The notes under the pieces were generated by a model. The model saw nothing but the letters and a program-made list of their open reading frames with translations. It did not search any database and was not told the DNA's origin. 56,166 nucleotides of DNA. Origin: CAZJHX01 sp964545715. Its GTDB lineage: Bacteria > Myxococcota_A > UBA9042 > GCA-2863065. This document shows positions 26,393-35,975 of this stretch, one piece after another (within the stretch, counting starts at the first letter, position 1; every line of letters starts with the position of its first letter). Position numbers and translations under genes: made by a program. The DNA lies in NCBI GenBank assembly GCA_964545715.1, contig CAZJHX010000066.1:1-56166 (forward strand). The letters run 5' to 3'.

Positions 26393-28307
26393 CCGCAGCC
26401 AGCGCTTCATCCACCGAGATCACGTCCAGCCGGGTCGACCAATGCCCACGCGGCACCTCATCGGCCAGACGCGCTGCGGCCGCGAGATAAGCCGCGTCGA
26501 CACCTGTGGTCATCGCCGCAAGCCCGAGATACTGGATGCCGTACCCGGTAATGTCGGCTGCTTCGGCCCGCGTGACCACATCGTCGGAGGCCGCCGGGGA
26601 GGCGCCGGTCACGGCGGCCAGCAGGCACTCCATCAAGAACGCGGCCTGCCGCCGACCCATCTCGTCCCAGATCGCCCCCGCACGGGTCACCAGCGCGACC
26701 GCGTCGTCAAGCTGATCAGCGCGCCAGGCCGTCGCCCCTTCGGTCATGCAGATGAGCGCTTCGAGGTCCGCCAGCCCGACAGCCCCGGCGGCCTCGACCA
26801 GCTCGAGATCGGGGGCCCCGCCCTGCCCCATGCGATACAGCGCGCTGCGACGGACCCACTCGGCCCGCCCCTCCAGGTCCGGTTGCCGGTGACGCGCCGC
26901 CAGCGCGGAGGCCGCCTCTGCGAGGGCGACCGCCCTGGTCAGGTCAAAGGCCTCCAGCGCCGCCGACGCCGCATTGGTCTGCGCGCGCAACCGCAGCACC
27001 AGATCGGGCTGCTGCTCGCTTTCCCGGTGATGCGCCTCCGCGGCCTCGGCGAAGCGTCCCTCCCCGTATCGCAGCCACCCTTCCCACCCGGCCACATGTC
27101 CGAGGGCCGGCGGGAAGCTCGACCGCTCCGCCCAGGCGCGTGCGGCGGCGACTGTGTGCCGCTCGCTCTCCCGGGAGACATTGCGTGCCGCCAGCACGCG
27201 CAGGGCCCAGCGCCATCGCTCCAGACCGGGCCTGTCCAGCTCACCGATGGTCTCCAGCTGAGCGACCAGGTCCGCGCCGGCGCGGGTGCGGGACGTCAGC
27301 GCCGCTGAGACCAACGCACGCGCCTTGCCGGCCTGGCCGTGCTGACACCCGACGCGCTCGAAAGCGTGAAGCAGCTCCCGCAAGCCCGACTCTGTCTCGC
27401 GGCCCAGCGACATGTCGGCCCACTCCAACAGCAGGCTCTCCTGCGCATCCCGCGAGTCGTCCTTGGCGCTGATGGCGCCCAGCACGTCTCTCAGCGTCGC
27501 CGTCGCCTGGCCGGTCCGACCGTCGGCGTTGTATCGGCGGGCGACTGTGAGCGCCTCCTGCATCAGATCCTCGTCCGCTCCGCTGGCGATCATGTGCAAC
27601 AGCCGGCCTTCGGCGCCCGACGGCAGCACACCGGCGAGCGCGCCGTGAATGTCAGCCCGAGCTTCCACCGGCGCCAGACCGGGATCGAGGCCGGCCACCG
27701 GCGAGTACCGGCCGTCCTCCAGCCGCAGCAGCACCCCAAGCTCGGTCAGCTGGTCGGCGCGGGCCTCCACGAACCACTTGGGCTCACCCATCGCATCCGA
27801 TACGACCTCCAGAGTGGCTTCGGGCCAGGCCAGGACGAACCACGCCAACAGCTCCCGCTGCGGACTGTCCAGCGGCGGCATCGGTACAGCGTTCTCCGCC
27901 AGCGCGTACGGGGCCGAGGACGCGCCGGTCTGCAGCCCGTTGAGCGCCGGGCGCGTCACTCGAAGCCGACCGTCCTCCCAAAAGGCCATCCCGGTTCGAA
28001 CCCAGGCGTCGGTCTCGGCAGCCACCCTGGCAGCGAGCCCGCCCGTCCGCAGCCACAGCTGCTCGGCCGCATCCTCGCGCAGATGCAGCAGCCGATCGGG
28101 CCCATGAAAGAGCGGCCCCAGCGCGTCGCGCGCGATCGGACCCAGCTCGATGGCGTCGCGGTCGTCGCCAGCCTCAGCGGTCTCGACAACGCGGACCTCG
28201 TCGCCCAGCGCCCGAACCACACGAAGCGACCAGAGATCGATCTCAGCGGCGCCATCCACCAACAGCACCGCTCCGCCGTCAAGCTCAGCGGTCACGCGCT
28301 CCACCAC
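26379..28307 (-). pseudogene. C-terminal part of split Ser/Thr kinase-ATPase: Walker B region and TPR-like repeats
   Basis: This frame continues directly from the kinase gene at 28314-29390 in the same reading frame after a single TGA (28314-28316) and two codons. It opens with a Walker B-like strand (AVLLVDGAAEID), whereas Walker A is in the kinase part, so neither piece alone has a complete P-loop ATPase. The middle is probably winged-helix-like, and the rest (about residues 230-640) is Ala-rich helical repeat (ALEAFDLTRAVALAEAASAL) like the TPR tails of MalT/PknK-type kinases. The first usable start is GTG at 28307, 7 nt past the stop, with GGAGAG about 19 nt upstream. Restart of translation is therefore possible, but loss of one gene by a nonsense mutation, or a sequence error, is simpler. 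Confidence 0.7.
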
Positions 28308-28313
28308 CAGCTG

Positions 28314-29390
28314 TCACACGCTCTCCAGGCTGCGCAGCGGATCCTCGGCCGCGAGATCCCCGGTGACCGGCGACAGACTGCCAAACGGCGAGCGCGCCGG
28401 AACCAGCCATCGCACGCGGTAACCGGCCTGCTCCTGCGCGTCGTGCACCTCTTCCAACGCCCGCGTCCGGCCCGACCCGGGGCGCCCGCGGACCACACAG
28501 CGCCTTCCTTGCGCCAGACGCTGAAGGACCGCGTCGATCGGGGCGCGCGGCCCCAGCCACCGGAGCGCCTTGCGGCGAAGCTCGGGCGGGCATCCTTGCG
28601 TCAACGCCGCCAGGGCCAGCCGGGCCGAGGCGGGGCGATTGTCGGCGTCCGGATCCAACAGCCGGTCGACCAGCTCGGCCACGTCTCGCGGCACATCAGG
28701 CGCCGCACGTCGCAGGGGCGTCGGCGGCTGCGTCAACCGAAGACGCACCAACTCACCGACGTCCGGCGCTGCGTGCGGCACGCCCCCTGTCAGCGCTTCG
28801 TACGCCATGGCACCGACGCTGTACAGGTCGGCGCGCGCGTCGATACGCTCGCCACGGATCTGCTCCGGCGACAGATAGGCCGGCGTGCCGACCATGACGC
28901 CGGACCGCGTCATCGTGCTCCCGACCGGCTCGCCCCGCGAGAGCCCGAAGTCCAGCAGCGTCACACGTCCGTCGACGCGCCCGACCAGGATGTTGGCGGG
29001 CTTCAGGTCGCGGTGCATGACGCCCGCGGCGTGCACATGCGCGACCACCTGCAGCAGCTCCAGCACGACCGGGCGCAGCGTCTCCCAGGTCCGGCCGGTG
29101 CCCGGGAAAGGGTCCCCGTCGATCAGATCCATCACCAGAAAGCAGGTGTCGCCCTCCAGGCCGTCGTCCAGCAGGCGCACGACGCCGGGCAGCCGGAGCA
29201 ACCGCAGGGCGGTGATCTCGCGCTGAATTCGACGCCGGCGATGCTCGTTGGCGACGTCGATCAGCTTCACAGCCACGCGGTCACCGGTCACCCGATCATC
29301 GGCCGCAAAGACGACGCCAAACGCACCGCGGCCCAGCACCTCTCCCAACGCGTAGCGCTCGGCTATAAGCCGACCGGACGCACTGCTCAC
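28314..29390 (-). CDS. eukaryotic-type Ser/Thr protein kinase (N-terminal part of split kinase-ATPase)
   Basis: 358 residues from a GTG at 29390 that overlaps the protease stop (GTGA); an ATG at 29435 is the alternative. All kinase landmarks are present: GRGAFGVV, Lys in AVKLID, HRDLKPANIL, DFGLSR and GTPAYLSPEQ. After the kinase domain (about 5-265) a P-loop ATPase starts (VVRGRPGSGRTRALEE) but the frame stops about 55 residues later at TGA 28314-28316. Reading on in the same frame gives the Walker B and helical repeats of 26379-28307, so the intact form would have about 1003 residues. The kinase itself looks active and cytoplasmic. Its targets are unknown; the upstream genes encode a secreted protease and a Cys-rich protein. 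Confidence 0.88.
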   Translation of the reverse strand: MSSASGRLIAERYALGEVLGRGAFGVVFAADDRVTGDRVAVKLIDVANEHRRRRIQREITALRLLRLPGVVRLLDDGLEGDTCFLVMDLIDGDPFPGTGRTWETLRPVVLELLQVVAHVHAAGVMHRDLKPANILVGRVDGRVTLLDFGLSRGEPVGSTMTRSGVMVGTPAYLSPEQIRGERIDARADLYSVGAMAYEALTGGVPHAAPDVGELVRLRLTQPPTPLRRAAPDVPRDVAELVDRLLDPDADNRPASARLALAALTQGCPPELRRKALRWLGPRAPIDAVLQRLAQGRRCVVRGRPGSGRTRALEEVHDAQEQAGYRVRWLVPARSPFGSLSPVTGDLAAEDPLRSLESV

Positions 29391-30277
29391 GGATCCAGAC
29401 CCGCGCAGGTCGTCATGGGCATGGGATGAGAGCACGCCAGCGCCCCGCTCCCCTTCTTTTTCGGCATCACTGGTTTACCGCCGGCCATCAGGCATCTGAT
29501 GATAGTCGATGACCTGCAGAGCTGGCCAAGGGAGGGACCGTATCGGTCCGTCTGTCTCTGAGCGTGAACCCCGATCAGCCGTCCCGCCGGATCGATCACC
29601 GGCGATCCCGAGCTGGCGACGCGGGTCGGCGCGTTGTGGACCAGCTGCCCTTTCTTGATCGCCCGAACCTCGCCCCGCGAGGCCTGGACATCGCTGCCAT
29701 AGGGGTGACCGATCACCAGCAGCGGGTCACCCTGCTCAATCGCGCCACCGCCTATGGCAATCGCACACCCGTCCGCACAGCTGGACGAGCAGTCGCGCTT
29801 GGCGGACTCGCTCAACACCAGGACCGCCCAATCCAAGAATGCGGGCGGGGAGCTGGGGCGCGGACTGGTCCCGGCGTACTCCCGCCAGATCACGTCAGCG
29901 GCCGCGGTGGCGACATTGCTCTCCTGGTAGTGGATGTTGCTCAGCCCGTGGACGCAGTGCTTAGCGGTCAGCACGAGCCGATCGCCGATCAGCGCGCCGC
30001 TGCAGGAGCGGATCGAGGCGAGCAATGAGGTGCCTGCATGCCCATCGATCCAGGTCAGCGTGCGCTCCAGCAGCTCCTCCAGCAGCCGCCCCAGCGGGTT
30101 GAACCAGGACTTGCCTCTGATGATCGCCAGGCGAGCGACGGCGCACCGGCGCCCTTCTGCGATCTTCGCATGCGGCGCGACGCACGCGAACGGCGCGCGG
30201 CACGGACCAGAGGCCGCCGGGGCCCGCGCCGGCGCCAGGCTGACCACGACCGCCAGCGCGGCCGCGGACCACGCCAT
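29387..30277 (-). CDS. secreted trypsin-like serine protease
   Basis: 296 residues. I use the ATG at 30277, which leads straight into a signal peptide (MAWSAAALAVVVSLAPARA); a TTG at 30286 overlapping the previous stop is the alternative. The catalytic triad of family S1/trypsin-like proteases is visible: His in VLTAKHCVHG, Asp in FLDWAVLVLS and Ser in ASSGSPVIDPAG, with paired cysteines. The protein is therefore probably active outside the cytoplasm. It sits between a Cys-rich secreted protein and a Ser/Thr kinase on the same strand, with overlaps or tiny gaps on both sides. Confidence 0.9.
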   Translation of the reverse strand: MAWSAAALAVVVSLAPARAPAASGPCRAPFACVAPHAKIAEGRRCAVARLAIIRGKSWFNPLGRLLEELLERTLTWIDGHAGTSLLASIRSCSGALIGDRLVLTAKHCVHGLSNIHYQESNVATAAADVIWREYAGTSPRPSSPPAFLDWAVLVLSESAKRDCSSSCADGCAIAIGGGAIEQGDPLLVIGHPYGSDVQASRGEVRAIKKGQLVHNAPTRVASSGSPVIDPAGRLIGVHAQRQTDRYGPSLGQLCRSSTIIRCLMAGGKPVMPKKKGSGALACSHPMPMTTCAGLDP

Positions 30278-30282
30278 CGACG

Positions 30283-31053
30283 TCAAGGACAGGACTGACC
30301 CTGGGGCTTGTACGTCCCCTGGCTGTGAATCTCATCGTAATACTGGCACATGCAGAAGCTCATCTGCTGCTTTGTGCGGTCTTCAGGCATGTTCACAAAC
30401 AGGTCGTCCAGCGGCTCGAGCGGAACGTACAGCTTGACCTCCAGCCCCCGCTCCTGCCCGGTGCCGCTCTCGTCCAGAATCCACAGCTCCTCGGCCTCAC
30501 ACATGTCGACGGCATACTGGGAGTCCGGCGAGCCACGACGCTTCTCAGGAACCGTATACGCCACGTGAAAGCGGTGATCACCATCGTCGAGCTCCCGGTC
30601 GGCGACCAGGAAGCCCCCGTCGGATTGTTGGCCGCAAATCCTCAGATCGCCCGCCACTCGACAAAGCTCACCGGTCGCTCCGAAAAACGACTTCGGCTTG
30701 TTGTTCACGCCCGGATTGCCTTTGGGTTTACAGATGCACTCCGCATAGGTGTCCTCGTGCTCTCTGAAGCTCTGCGGCGACGCCTCTACCTTGGTCTTCC
30801 ACGTGGCCCGGCTGGTCACGCCGGTCAGACCTTCCACCACAATCTTCAGATGCGGCGCCAGCTGGAAGTCGCGCTTGAAAGCCCACCACTCCCACGTGTC
30901 GTTTCCACTGCACTCAACCCAGCCCCAGCCGACGGCTACGTTGTTTTGCTTGAGTGTATGGGCGCCGACACCCCACGGCCCACCATCACAGGTCGCCCAC
31001 GCTTGCGGCGGACATACCAATACAACCGCGATCAGCAACACGCATCCTCGCAT
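30283..31053 (-). CDS. secreted Cys-rich protein of unknown function
   Basis: 256 residues. The ATG at 31053 has a strong site, GGAGG, about 9 nt upstream and opens a signal peptide (MRGCVLLIAVVLVCPPQAWA). Frames reaching further up would add 29 unlikely residues. The mature protein has about a dozen cysteines and many Trp and Gly residues (VAVGWGWVECSGNDTWEWW), with predicted beta strands. I recognise no family. It is the first gene of a unit that continues with the trypsin-like protease, perhaps as its substrate or inhibitor; that is a guess from position. Confidence 0.8.
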   Translation of the reverse strand: MRGCVLLIAVVLVCPPQAWATCDGGPWGVGAHTLKQNNVAVGWGWVECSGNDTWEWWAFKRDFQLAPHLKIVVEGLTGVTSRATWKTKVEASPQSFREHEDTYAECICKPKGNPGVNNKPKSFFGATGELCRVAGDLRICGQQSDGGFLVADRELDDGDHRFHVAYTVPEKRRGSPDSQYAVDMCEAEELWILDESGTGQERGLEVKLYVPLEPLDDLFVNMPEDRTKQQMSFCMCQYYDEIHSQGTYKPQGQSCP

Positions 31054-31188
31054 CACACCCTCCTCCCTCTCGGGAACCCCTCTTGTTTTGATAACGCCGA
31101 TACTGCCATGCCCAGCGCCCAAAAACAACCACAAGAACAAGGACTTACGAGTGCTGCCATAGCTTCACGCACTGGCGGTATTTTATCA

Positions 31189-31767
31189 CTATCCGCGCAC
31201 GGCCCGAAGCAGGAGATCCCAGCCACCCGGCTCCAGATCGCGGGTGATGAGCTCGCAGTTCTGTGGGCGCCATAGCCCGATCTCGGCGCTCGGGGTGCCG
31301 TCGATCACGCCGACGACCGCGCGAATCAGGGCGCCGTGGGCTGCGACGAGCGTGGATCCGTCCGCCCCATCGACAGCAGCCAGGTAGGCCATCGCGCGCT
31401 CGGCGACATCCTTGAGACTCTCACCGCCGGGGGGCCGGCCGGCCCACTGGGTGAAGAGCGGCATGTCGCCGCTGTCGTTGAGATCGGTGACGTGCCGTCC
31501 CTCCCAGTCCCCGCACGTACGTTCGCGCAGCGCGGCGGTGGTCGTGATCGGCACGTCTCGCCCGGCGAGGATGAGCTCGGCCGTGACGCGTGCGCGCTGG
31601 AGATCAGACGAGACGCAGCGCGCGATCGGAACGGCGCGCACGGCCCTGGCGGTGGCCTCTGCCTGAGCGCGGCCCTGGTCCGTGAGCGCGGCGTCGATGT
31701 GGCCTGAGAACCAGCCCTCTGCGTTAGCCACGCTCTGGCCGTGGCGGACGAAATGCCAGCGCGACAC
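31189..31767 (-). CDS. histidine phosphatase (phosphoglycerate-mutase-like)
   Basis: 192 residues. The N-terminal FVRHGQSVANAEG is the phosphohistidine RHG motif of the family, with the second Arg in VSSDLQRAR, Glu in LRERTCGDWEG and the second His in VAAHGALIRAVV. Length fits cobalamin-phosphatase/PhoE-type enzymes. No cobalamin genes are near, so the substrate is open. It starts 3 bp after the O-methyltransferase stop and is probably co-transcribed with it. Confidence 0.93.
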   Translation of the reverse strand: MSRWHFVRHGQSVANAEGWFSGHIDAALTDQGRAQAEATARAVRAVPIARCVSSDLQRARVTAELILAGRDVPITTTAALRERTCGDWEGRHVTDLNDSGDMPLFTQWAGRPPGGESLKDVAERAMAYLAAVDGADGSTLVAAHGALIRAVVGVIDGTPSAEIGLWRPQNCELITRDLEPGGWDLLLRAVRG

Positions 31768-31770
31768 GAT

Positions 31771-32406
31771 CTAGAGTTTGCGAGCGACGGTGATGCCGTC
31801 GCGGACCGTGAGCATCACGTTTTCGACGCGGGCGTCGGCCTGCACGTGCGCGTTGAAAGCGACCAGGGCGTGGGCGCTGGGCTCGTCGGGGGCCAGGACG
31901 GCCCCGCTCCAGAGCACGTTGTCGGCGATGAGCAGACCGCCGGACCGCACCTTGGGGACCATGGCCTCCCAGTAGTCGATGTAGCCCGTTTTGTCGGCGT
32001 CGATGAAGACCAGGTCGACAGGGTCGGTGATAGTCGCGATCGTCTCTATGGCGCGCCCCAGCCGCAGGTCGATCTTGCGCCCCCACGACACCTGGTCCCA
32101 GTAGGTCTGGGCGATGGCCGTCGCCTCGGGATCGATGTCGCAGGTGATCAGGCGGCCGTCGTCGGCCAGTCCCTCAGCGATGTGCAGGCTTGAGCAGCCG
32201 GTGAACGTCCCGATCTCGACCGCCAGGCGCGCGTTGATCAGGCGGGCGAGCATGTAGAGCAGCCGCCCTTCCAGGTGGCCGACCTGCATCTGCGGGCAGT
32301 CGGTATTGCTGAGCGTCACTTCGGTCAGGCGCTCGTGCACGGCTGGTGAGTCCATCGTGTGGGCTACCGCGTACGCCTCGATCGTGTCCGGAACCAGTGT
32401 GAGCAT
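31771..32406 (-). CDS. SAM-dependent O-methyltransferase (caffeoyl-CoA OMT-like)
   Basis: 211 residues, ATG at 32406 with GGGAGG about 9 nt upstream. The class I methyltransferase fold shows VEIGTFTGCSSLHIAEGL (SAM loop), DGRLITCDID, VDLVFIDADKTGYIDYWE (metal- and SAM-binding acids) and GGLLIADNVLWSGAV, matching the cation-dependent catechol/caffeoyl-CoA O-methyltransferase family. Cytoplasmic. The acceptor is unknown; no biosynthetic cluster surrounds it. Confidence 0.95.
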   Translation of the reverse strand: MLTLVPDTIEAYAVAHTMDSPAVHERLTEVTLSNTDCPQMQVGHLEGRLLYMLARLINARLAVEIGTFTGCSSLHIAEGLADDGRLITCDIDPEATAIAQTYWDQVSWGRKIDLRLGRAIETIATITDPVDLVFIDADKTGYIDYWEAMVPKVRSGGLLIADNVLWSGAVLAPDEPSAHALVAFNAHVQADARVENVMLTVRDGITVARKL

Positions 32407-32496
32407 CGATGCCTCCCGGGGTCGGAGCGGGAGTATACGTGGCACCGCGCCCACTGACGAGTTGCGTTGCGCGTGGCCGGCGGGGTATCTCAGGGG

Positions 32497-34821
32497 ATGC
32501 GCTCGTACCAGGCAGTCCTGTGTGTTTTCTCGTTTATTGGCGTGTCGGCCTGCTCCACGACGGATGCGACCCCGACCCCTGATGCCGGCCAGGTGGAAGA
32601 CCCGGGACCGGCGTTCGACGTGCCCGATGAGGGGCCGCCGCCGACCGACGACGGGACACCCATTGACGCGCCCGACACCCCGCCGCCGCCGGAGGATGTG
32701 CCCGATACGCCGGACGTGCCCGAGGTCGAGACACCCGACGTGCCCGATGTGCCGGACACGCCCGCGCCCGATGAGGGGCCGGAGATCATCGAGCCGACGC
32801 CATGCGAGGCTGAGCCGTGCCCGGCCAAGGCGACCGACTGCGTCGAAGATGTGCTGACCCAGTACGCGGATCCGACCTGTGACGATGTCACGGGCAAGGC
32901 GAAATGCGACTGGGCCGTGGCAGCGGAGACGGACTGTGCGGTCGACGGGCTGGTCTGCATCGATGCCCAGTGCGTCTTTCCCGAGAACGTGCTGGACGGG
33001 CACGCCAATATCGGGTCGGCAGAGGACGTTGCGAAGTTCTCGGCCTACACGGTCATCGAGGGCAACCTGGTGTTCAGCGGCGAGATCACAGAGGTGTCGC
33101 TACCGCACCTCCACACCGTGATCGGCGCGGTGCGAATCGAGGGCCACGCCACGCTGGAGACGCTCTCGCTGGCGGCGCTGAAGACGATCGCCGCGCAGCT
33201 GTACATCAAGGACAACACGGCGCTGCTGGACCTGGCGCTGCCGGCGCTGTCGTCGGTTGGGACCAAGCTGACCGTGTTCGGCAACAAGACGCTGCCTGCC
33301 CTGGAGCTGCCCGCGCTGACTGCGGTCGGATCGGAGGCCACGCTGGTCAACAACGTGGGGCTGGCGACGGTGTCGGCGCCGTGGCTGGCCTCGATTGGCG
33401 GTCCTCTGCTGGTCATGAACAACACGGATCTGGAGACGCTGGTGCTCGACCAGCTCAAGACGATCCCCGGCCTGGTTCGTGTGACCAAGAACGCAGCGCT
33501 CACGTCGGTGCCTCTGCCCGCCCTCTCCGAGCTCGAGGGCGACGTCGTCGTGCGCAACAACGACGCACTGGACACGGTTGATCTAAGCGGGCTGGAGGCG
33601 ACGCCGGGCACCATCGCCGTGTATCAAAACGCCACGCTGACCTCGATGGACGTGTCGGCACTGGCCACGGTGGCGGGGGCGCTGGCCTTGAAAGACAACC
33701 CGATGCTGGCGGAGGTCGCGGCGAGCGCCCTGTCGTCGGTGGACGGGCCGGTGATGCTGATGGACCTGGCGGCGTTGACGGGGCTGGAGCTGCCCGGTCT
33801 GGTGTTTGCGGGCAGCGACCTGCTGGTCCGACAGAACGAAACGCTGGAGAGCCTGGATCTGGGCGCGCTGAAGGCTGTCAACGGCAAGCTGGTCATCGAC
33901 AGCGACCCGGCGCTGAGCGCGCTGACCCTGCCGGCGCTGGAGACGGTCGGGGGTGCGCTGCTGGTCGCCAAGAACGATGCGCTGGTGAGCGCGGCCGCCC
34001 CACTGCTGGCCGAGCTCGGAGGCACACTGGTGGTCAGCGCCAACGCGGCGCTCACCGAGATCTCGATGCCGGCGATCACGACGACCGGCTTGACCTACGA
34101 CTGGACGTTCGGCTCGGTGCCGGTGGCCGGCGGATCGGTCGACGGCGGCGGCCTGGTGGCCAGCCACACGCTGATCGGTGAGGAGCGGATCTTCCCCATC
34201 AAGGACAACCAGTACAACCAGATCGTGCAGTTCACCGACCTGGAGGACCAGGACGTCACCGACATGGTGGAGGAGGACTGCACGCTGGGTGACACGCACA
34301 TCTACCTGGAGGCGCTGGTCGCGGACCTGGACTACGTGTTCACCAACTTCGAGTACACAAAGAACAACAACAGCAAAGGCATGATCGTGGCGCTGCCGGC
34401 GCCCGAGGGCGGCTGGAAGGTCGGGTGGAACACGATCACGGCGTCGGCGGGCAACTACGCGTGCTCCGCGTCCGAGGGCTGCAACAACATCTGCGAGACG
34501 CCGTGGGACCAGATGAACCGACTGGAGCTGTATCGCACCGGGCCCAAGACCGGCACGATTCAGGGCGACATGGGCGTGCGCAATGTGAGGCTCGAGAAGT
34601 TCGGCTTACTGGGCGGGCAGACCGTGGGCAAGACCATCGCGGTGATCAACAACGGAGCGCTGCCGCAGTGCGTGGTGGATGCGTTCCTGGCATCGGCCGC
34701 CGCACAGGAGGCGCCGGTCGTCGCAGCCGGCAACCTCGAGGGCTGCACGTGTACCGAGGAGGCGCCGATTGTGGCCACCTGTCCGCCGCCTGAGGAGCCG
34801 GAGGATCCGCCACAGCCATGA
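32497..34821 (+). CDS. lipoprotein built of receptor-L-domain-like repeats
   Basis: 774 residues. ATG at 32497 gives a lipoprotein signal (MRSYQAVLCVFSFIGVSAC). A long Pro/Asp/Glu linker (about 25-105, PDVPEVETPDVPDVPD) and a short Cys-rich stretch follow. About residues 170-530 are some 14 repeats of 22-25 residues of the pattern LxVxxNxxLxxLxLPALxxV (for example LPALSSVGTKLTVFGNKTLP and LPALETVGGALLVAKNDAL). This is the right-handed beta-helix pattern of receptor L domains, known from insulin and EGF receptors. The C-terminal 240 residues are a separate Cys-containing domain. I infer a surface recognition or adhesion protein. The next gene overlaps its stop (ATGA). Confidence 0.85.
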   Translation: MRSYQAVLCVFSFIGVSACSTTDATPTPDAGQVEDPGPAFDVPDEGPPPTDDGTPIDAPDTPPPPEDVPDTPDVPEVETPDVPDVPDTPAPDEGPEIIEPTPCEAEPCPAKATDCVEDVLTQYADPTCDDVTGKAKCDWAVAAETDCAVDGLVCIDAQCVFPENVLDGHANIGSAEDVAKFSAYTVIEGNLVFSGEITEVSLPHLHTVIGAVRIEGHATLETLSLAALKTIAAQLYIKDNTALLDLALPALSSVGTKLTVFGNKTLPALELPALTAVGSEATLVNNVGLATVSAPWLASIGGPLLVMNNTDLETLVLDQLKTIPGLVRVTKNAALTSVPLPALSELEGDVVVRNNDALDTVDLSGLEATPGTIAVYQNATLTSMDVSALATVAGALALKDNPMLAEVAASALSSVDGPVMLMDLAALTGLELPGLVFAGSDLLVRQNETLESLDLGALKAVNGKLVIDSDPALSALTLPALETVGGALLVAKNDALVSAAAPLLAELGGTLVVSANAALTEISMPAITTTGLTYDWTFGSVPVAGGSVDGGGLVASHTLIGEERIFPIKDNQYNQIVQFTDLEDQDVTDMVEEDCTLGDTHIYLEALVADLDYVFTNFEYTKNNNSKGMIVALPAPEGGWKVGWNTITASAGNYACSASEGCNNICETPWDQMNRLELYRTGPKTGTIQGDMGVRNVRLEKFGLLGGQTVGKTIAVINNGALPQCVVDAFLASAAAQEAPVVAAGNLEGCTCTEEAPIVATCPPPEEPEDPPQP

Positions 34822-35972
34822 CCGACAACATCTTCCTGCTGACGCTGGGGTTCATCTTTCTGACCGCGCTGGCGGGGATCTACCTTCGCCGGCGCCGGCG
34901 CGACCGCTGCCTGAAGGACTTTGAGGCCTTCCGCGTCACGATCGAGCTCAACGACGGAAAGCTCATCTGGGGACGGCTGGCGGTGTTCTCCAACGGGCTG
35001 GAGCTGTTCTACCCCGAGCCCAAGCTGGACGCGTCGGGCCACCAGGAGGTCAGCTACGTCTTCTTTCAAGCGCACGTCGACCAGATTCAGGCGATCTATC
35101 GCTACCACGACGAGCTTAGCCAGATGCACCAGGAAGAGCGTCTGGCTGAGATCGAGCGCACCTACAAGCCGGGCGTGTACCGGCGCGCGATGCGGATGTC
35201 GCGCAACTTTCTGAACACGTTCGGCGACGCCTTCAACCAGTCGATCGGCGCGGCCCTGGCCCAGGCGAAAAAGACCGGGCAGGCCACCGCGATCAAGGGG
35301 CAGGAGAAGCACATCACCAAGATTGGAACCGAGGTGCTGGGCGCCGCGGGCAACGCCTTCGAGCCGATTCTGGAGCGCTACATCGGGCGCAAGGTGGTCA
35401 TCGAAGAGAAGCGCGGCGACGTGTGGGTCGAGCACAGCGGCATCCTGAAAGAGTACACCGACAAGTGGATCGAGCTGCTGGACAGCCGAACGCCGGAGGA
35501 GGTGACGTTTGATCTGAGCGCCGCCGAGCGGCTGAAGATCAATCGCGACATCGACTTTGTCGTCCGCAAGGCCGAGGCCGCGGGCTTTGACGTGAGCATC
35601 GAGAATCACGGCGACGAGAACATCGAGCTCAAGCGCATCGAGGCCACCGACTACACCCAGGAGATCGGCGCGCTCATCGCGCCCGGCCAAACCGTCCAGC
35701 ACACGATCGAGTCGCTGCCCCCCGCGGCGTACGGCGAGCTGGCCCCGGACGCCATGCCCGACGAGGTCGTTCTGCGCGCCGAAGCCCGCGGCCGGGAGAT
35801 CGCGGTCACGCCGGACGAGCGCCCGCCGCTATTGCCAAGCATCCGCCTGATCGTCCACACCATCCGCGAGGTCGACCGCCTGCTCCCGCGCCGACACTCG
35901 GTGCTGAGGCATGGGGGCGAGCCCATCGAGCGCTGGTACGAGTCCCTGAGACGACGCAAGCTGGGCGGCTGA
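34818..35972 (+). CDS. membrane-anchored protein of unknown function
   Basis: 384 residues, ATG overlapping the L-domain gene's stop. One N-terminal membrane helix (IFLLTLGFIFLTALAGIYL) followed by a strongly basic stretch (RRRRRDR) places the rest in the cytoplasm by the positive-inside rule. The soluble part has a beta-rich segment (ELNDGKLIWGRLAVFSNGLE), a helical segment, and a second beta segment (RKVVIEEKRGDVWVEHSGIL). The two short beta modules could be Sm-like or PRC-like, but I cannot support a family. Probably works with the neighbouring surface lipoprotein. Confidence 0.8.
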   Translation: MTDNIFLLTLGFIFLTALAGIYLRRRRRDRCLKDFEAFRVTIELNDGKLIWGRLAVFSNGLELFYPEPKLDASGHQEVSYVFFQAHVDQIQAIYRYHDELSQMHQEERLAEIERTYKPGVYRRAMRMSRNFLNTFGDAFNQSIGAALAQAKKTGQATAIKGQEKHITKIGTEVLGAAGNAFEPILERYIGRKVVIEEKRGDVWVEHSGILKEYTDKWIELLDSRTPEEVTFDLSAAERLKINRDIDFVVRKAEAAGFDVSIENHGDENIELKRIEATDYTQEIGALIAPGQTVQHTIESLPPAAYGELAPDAMPDEVVLRAEARGREIAVTPDERPPLLPSIRLIVHTIREVDRLLPRRHSVLRHGGEPIERWYESLRRRKLGG

Positions 35973-35975
35973 TCC

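Noticed and set aside
28260..28330. Selenocysteine at the in-frame TGA of the kinase-ATPase
   Set aside because: The residue lies in a helical stretch of the ATPase domain with no redox or metal-site context, and I see no convincing SECIS-like hairpin directly downstream.
27339..29429. Plus-strand open frame of 696 codons
   Set aside because: Antisense to the split kinase-ATPase. The kinase motifs on the minus strand are decisive.
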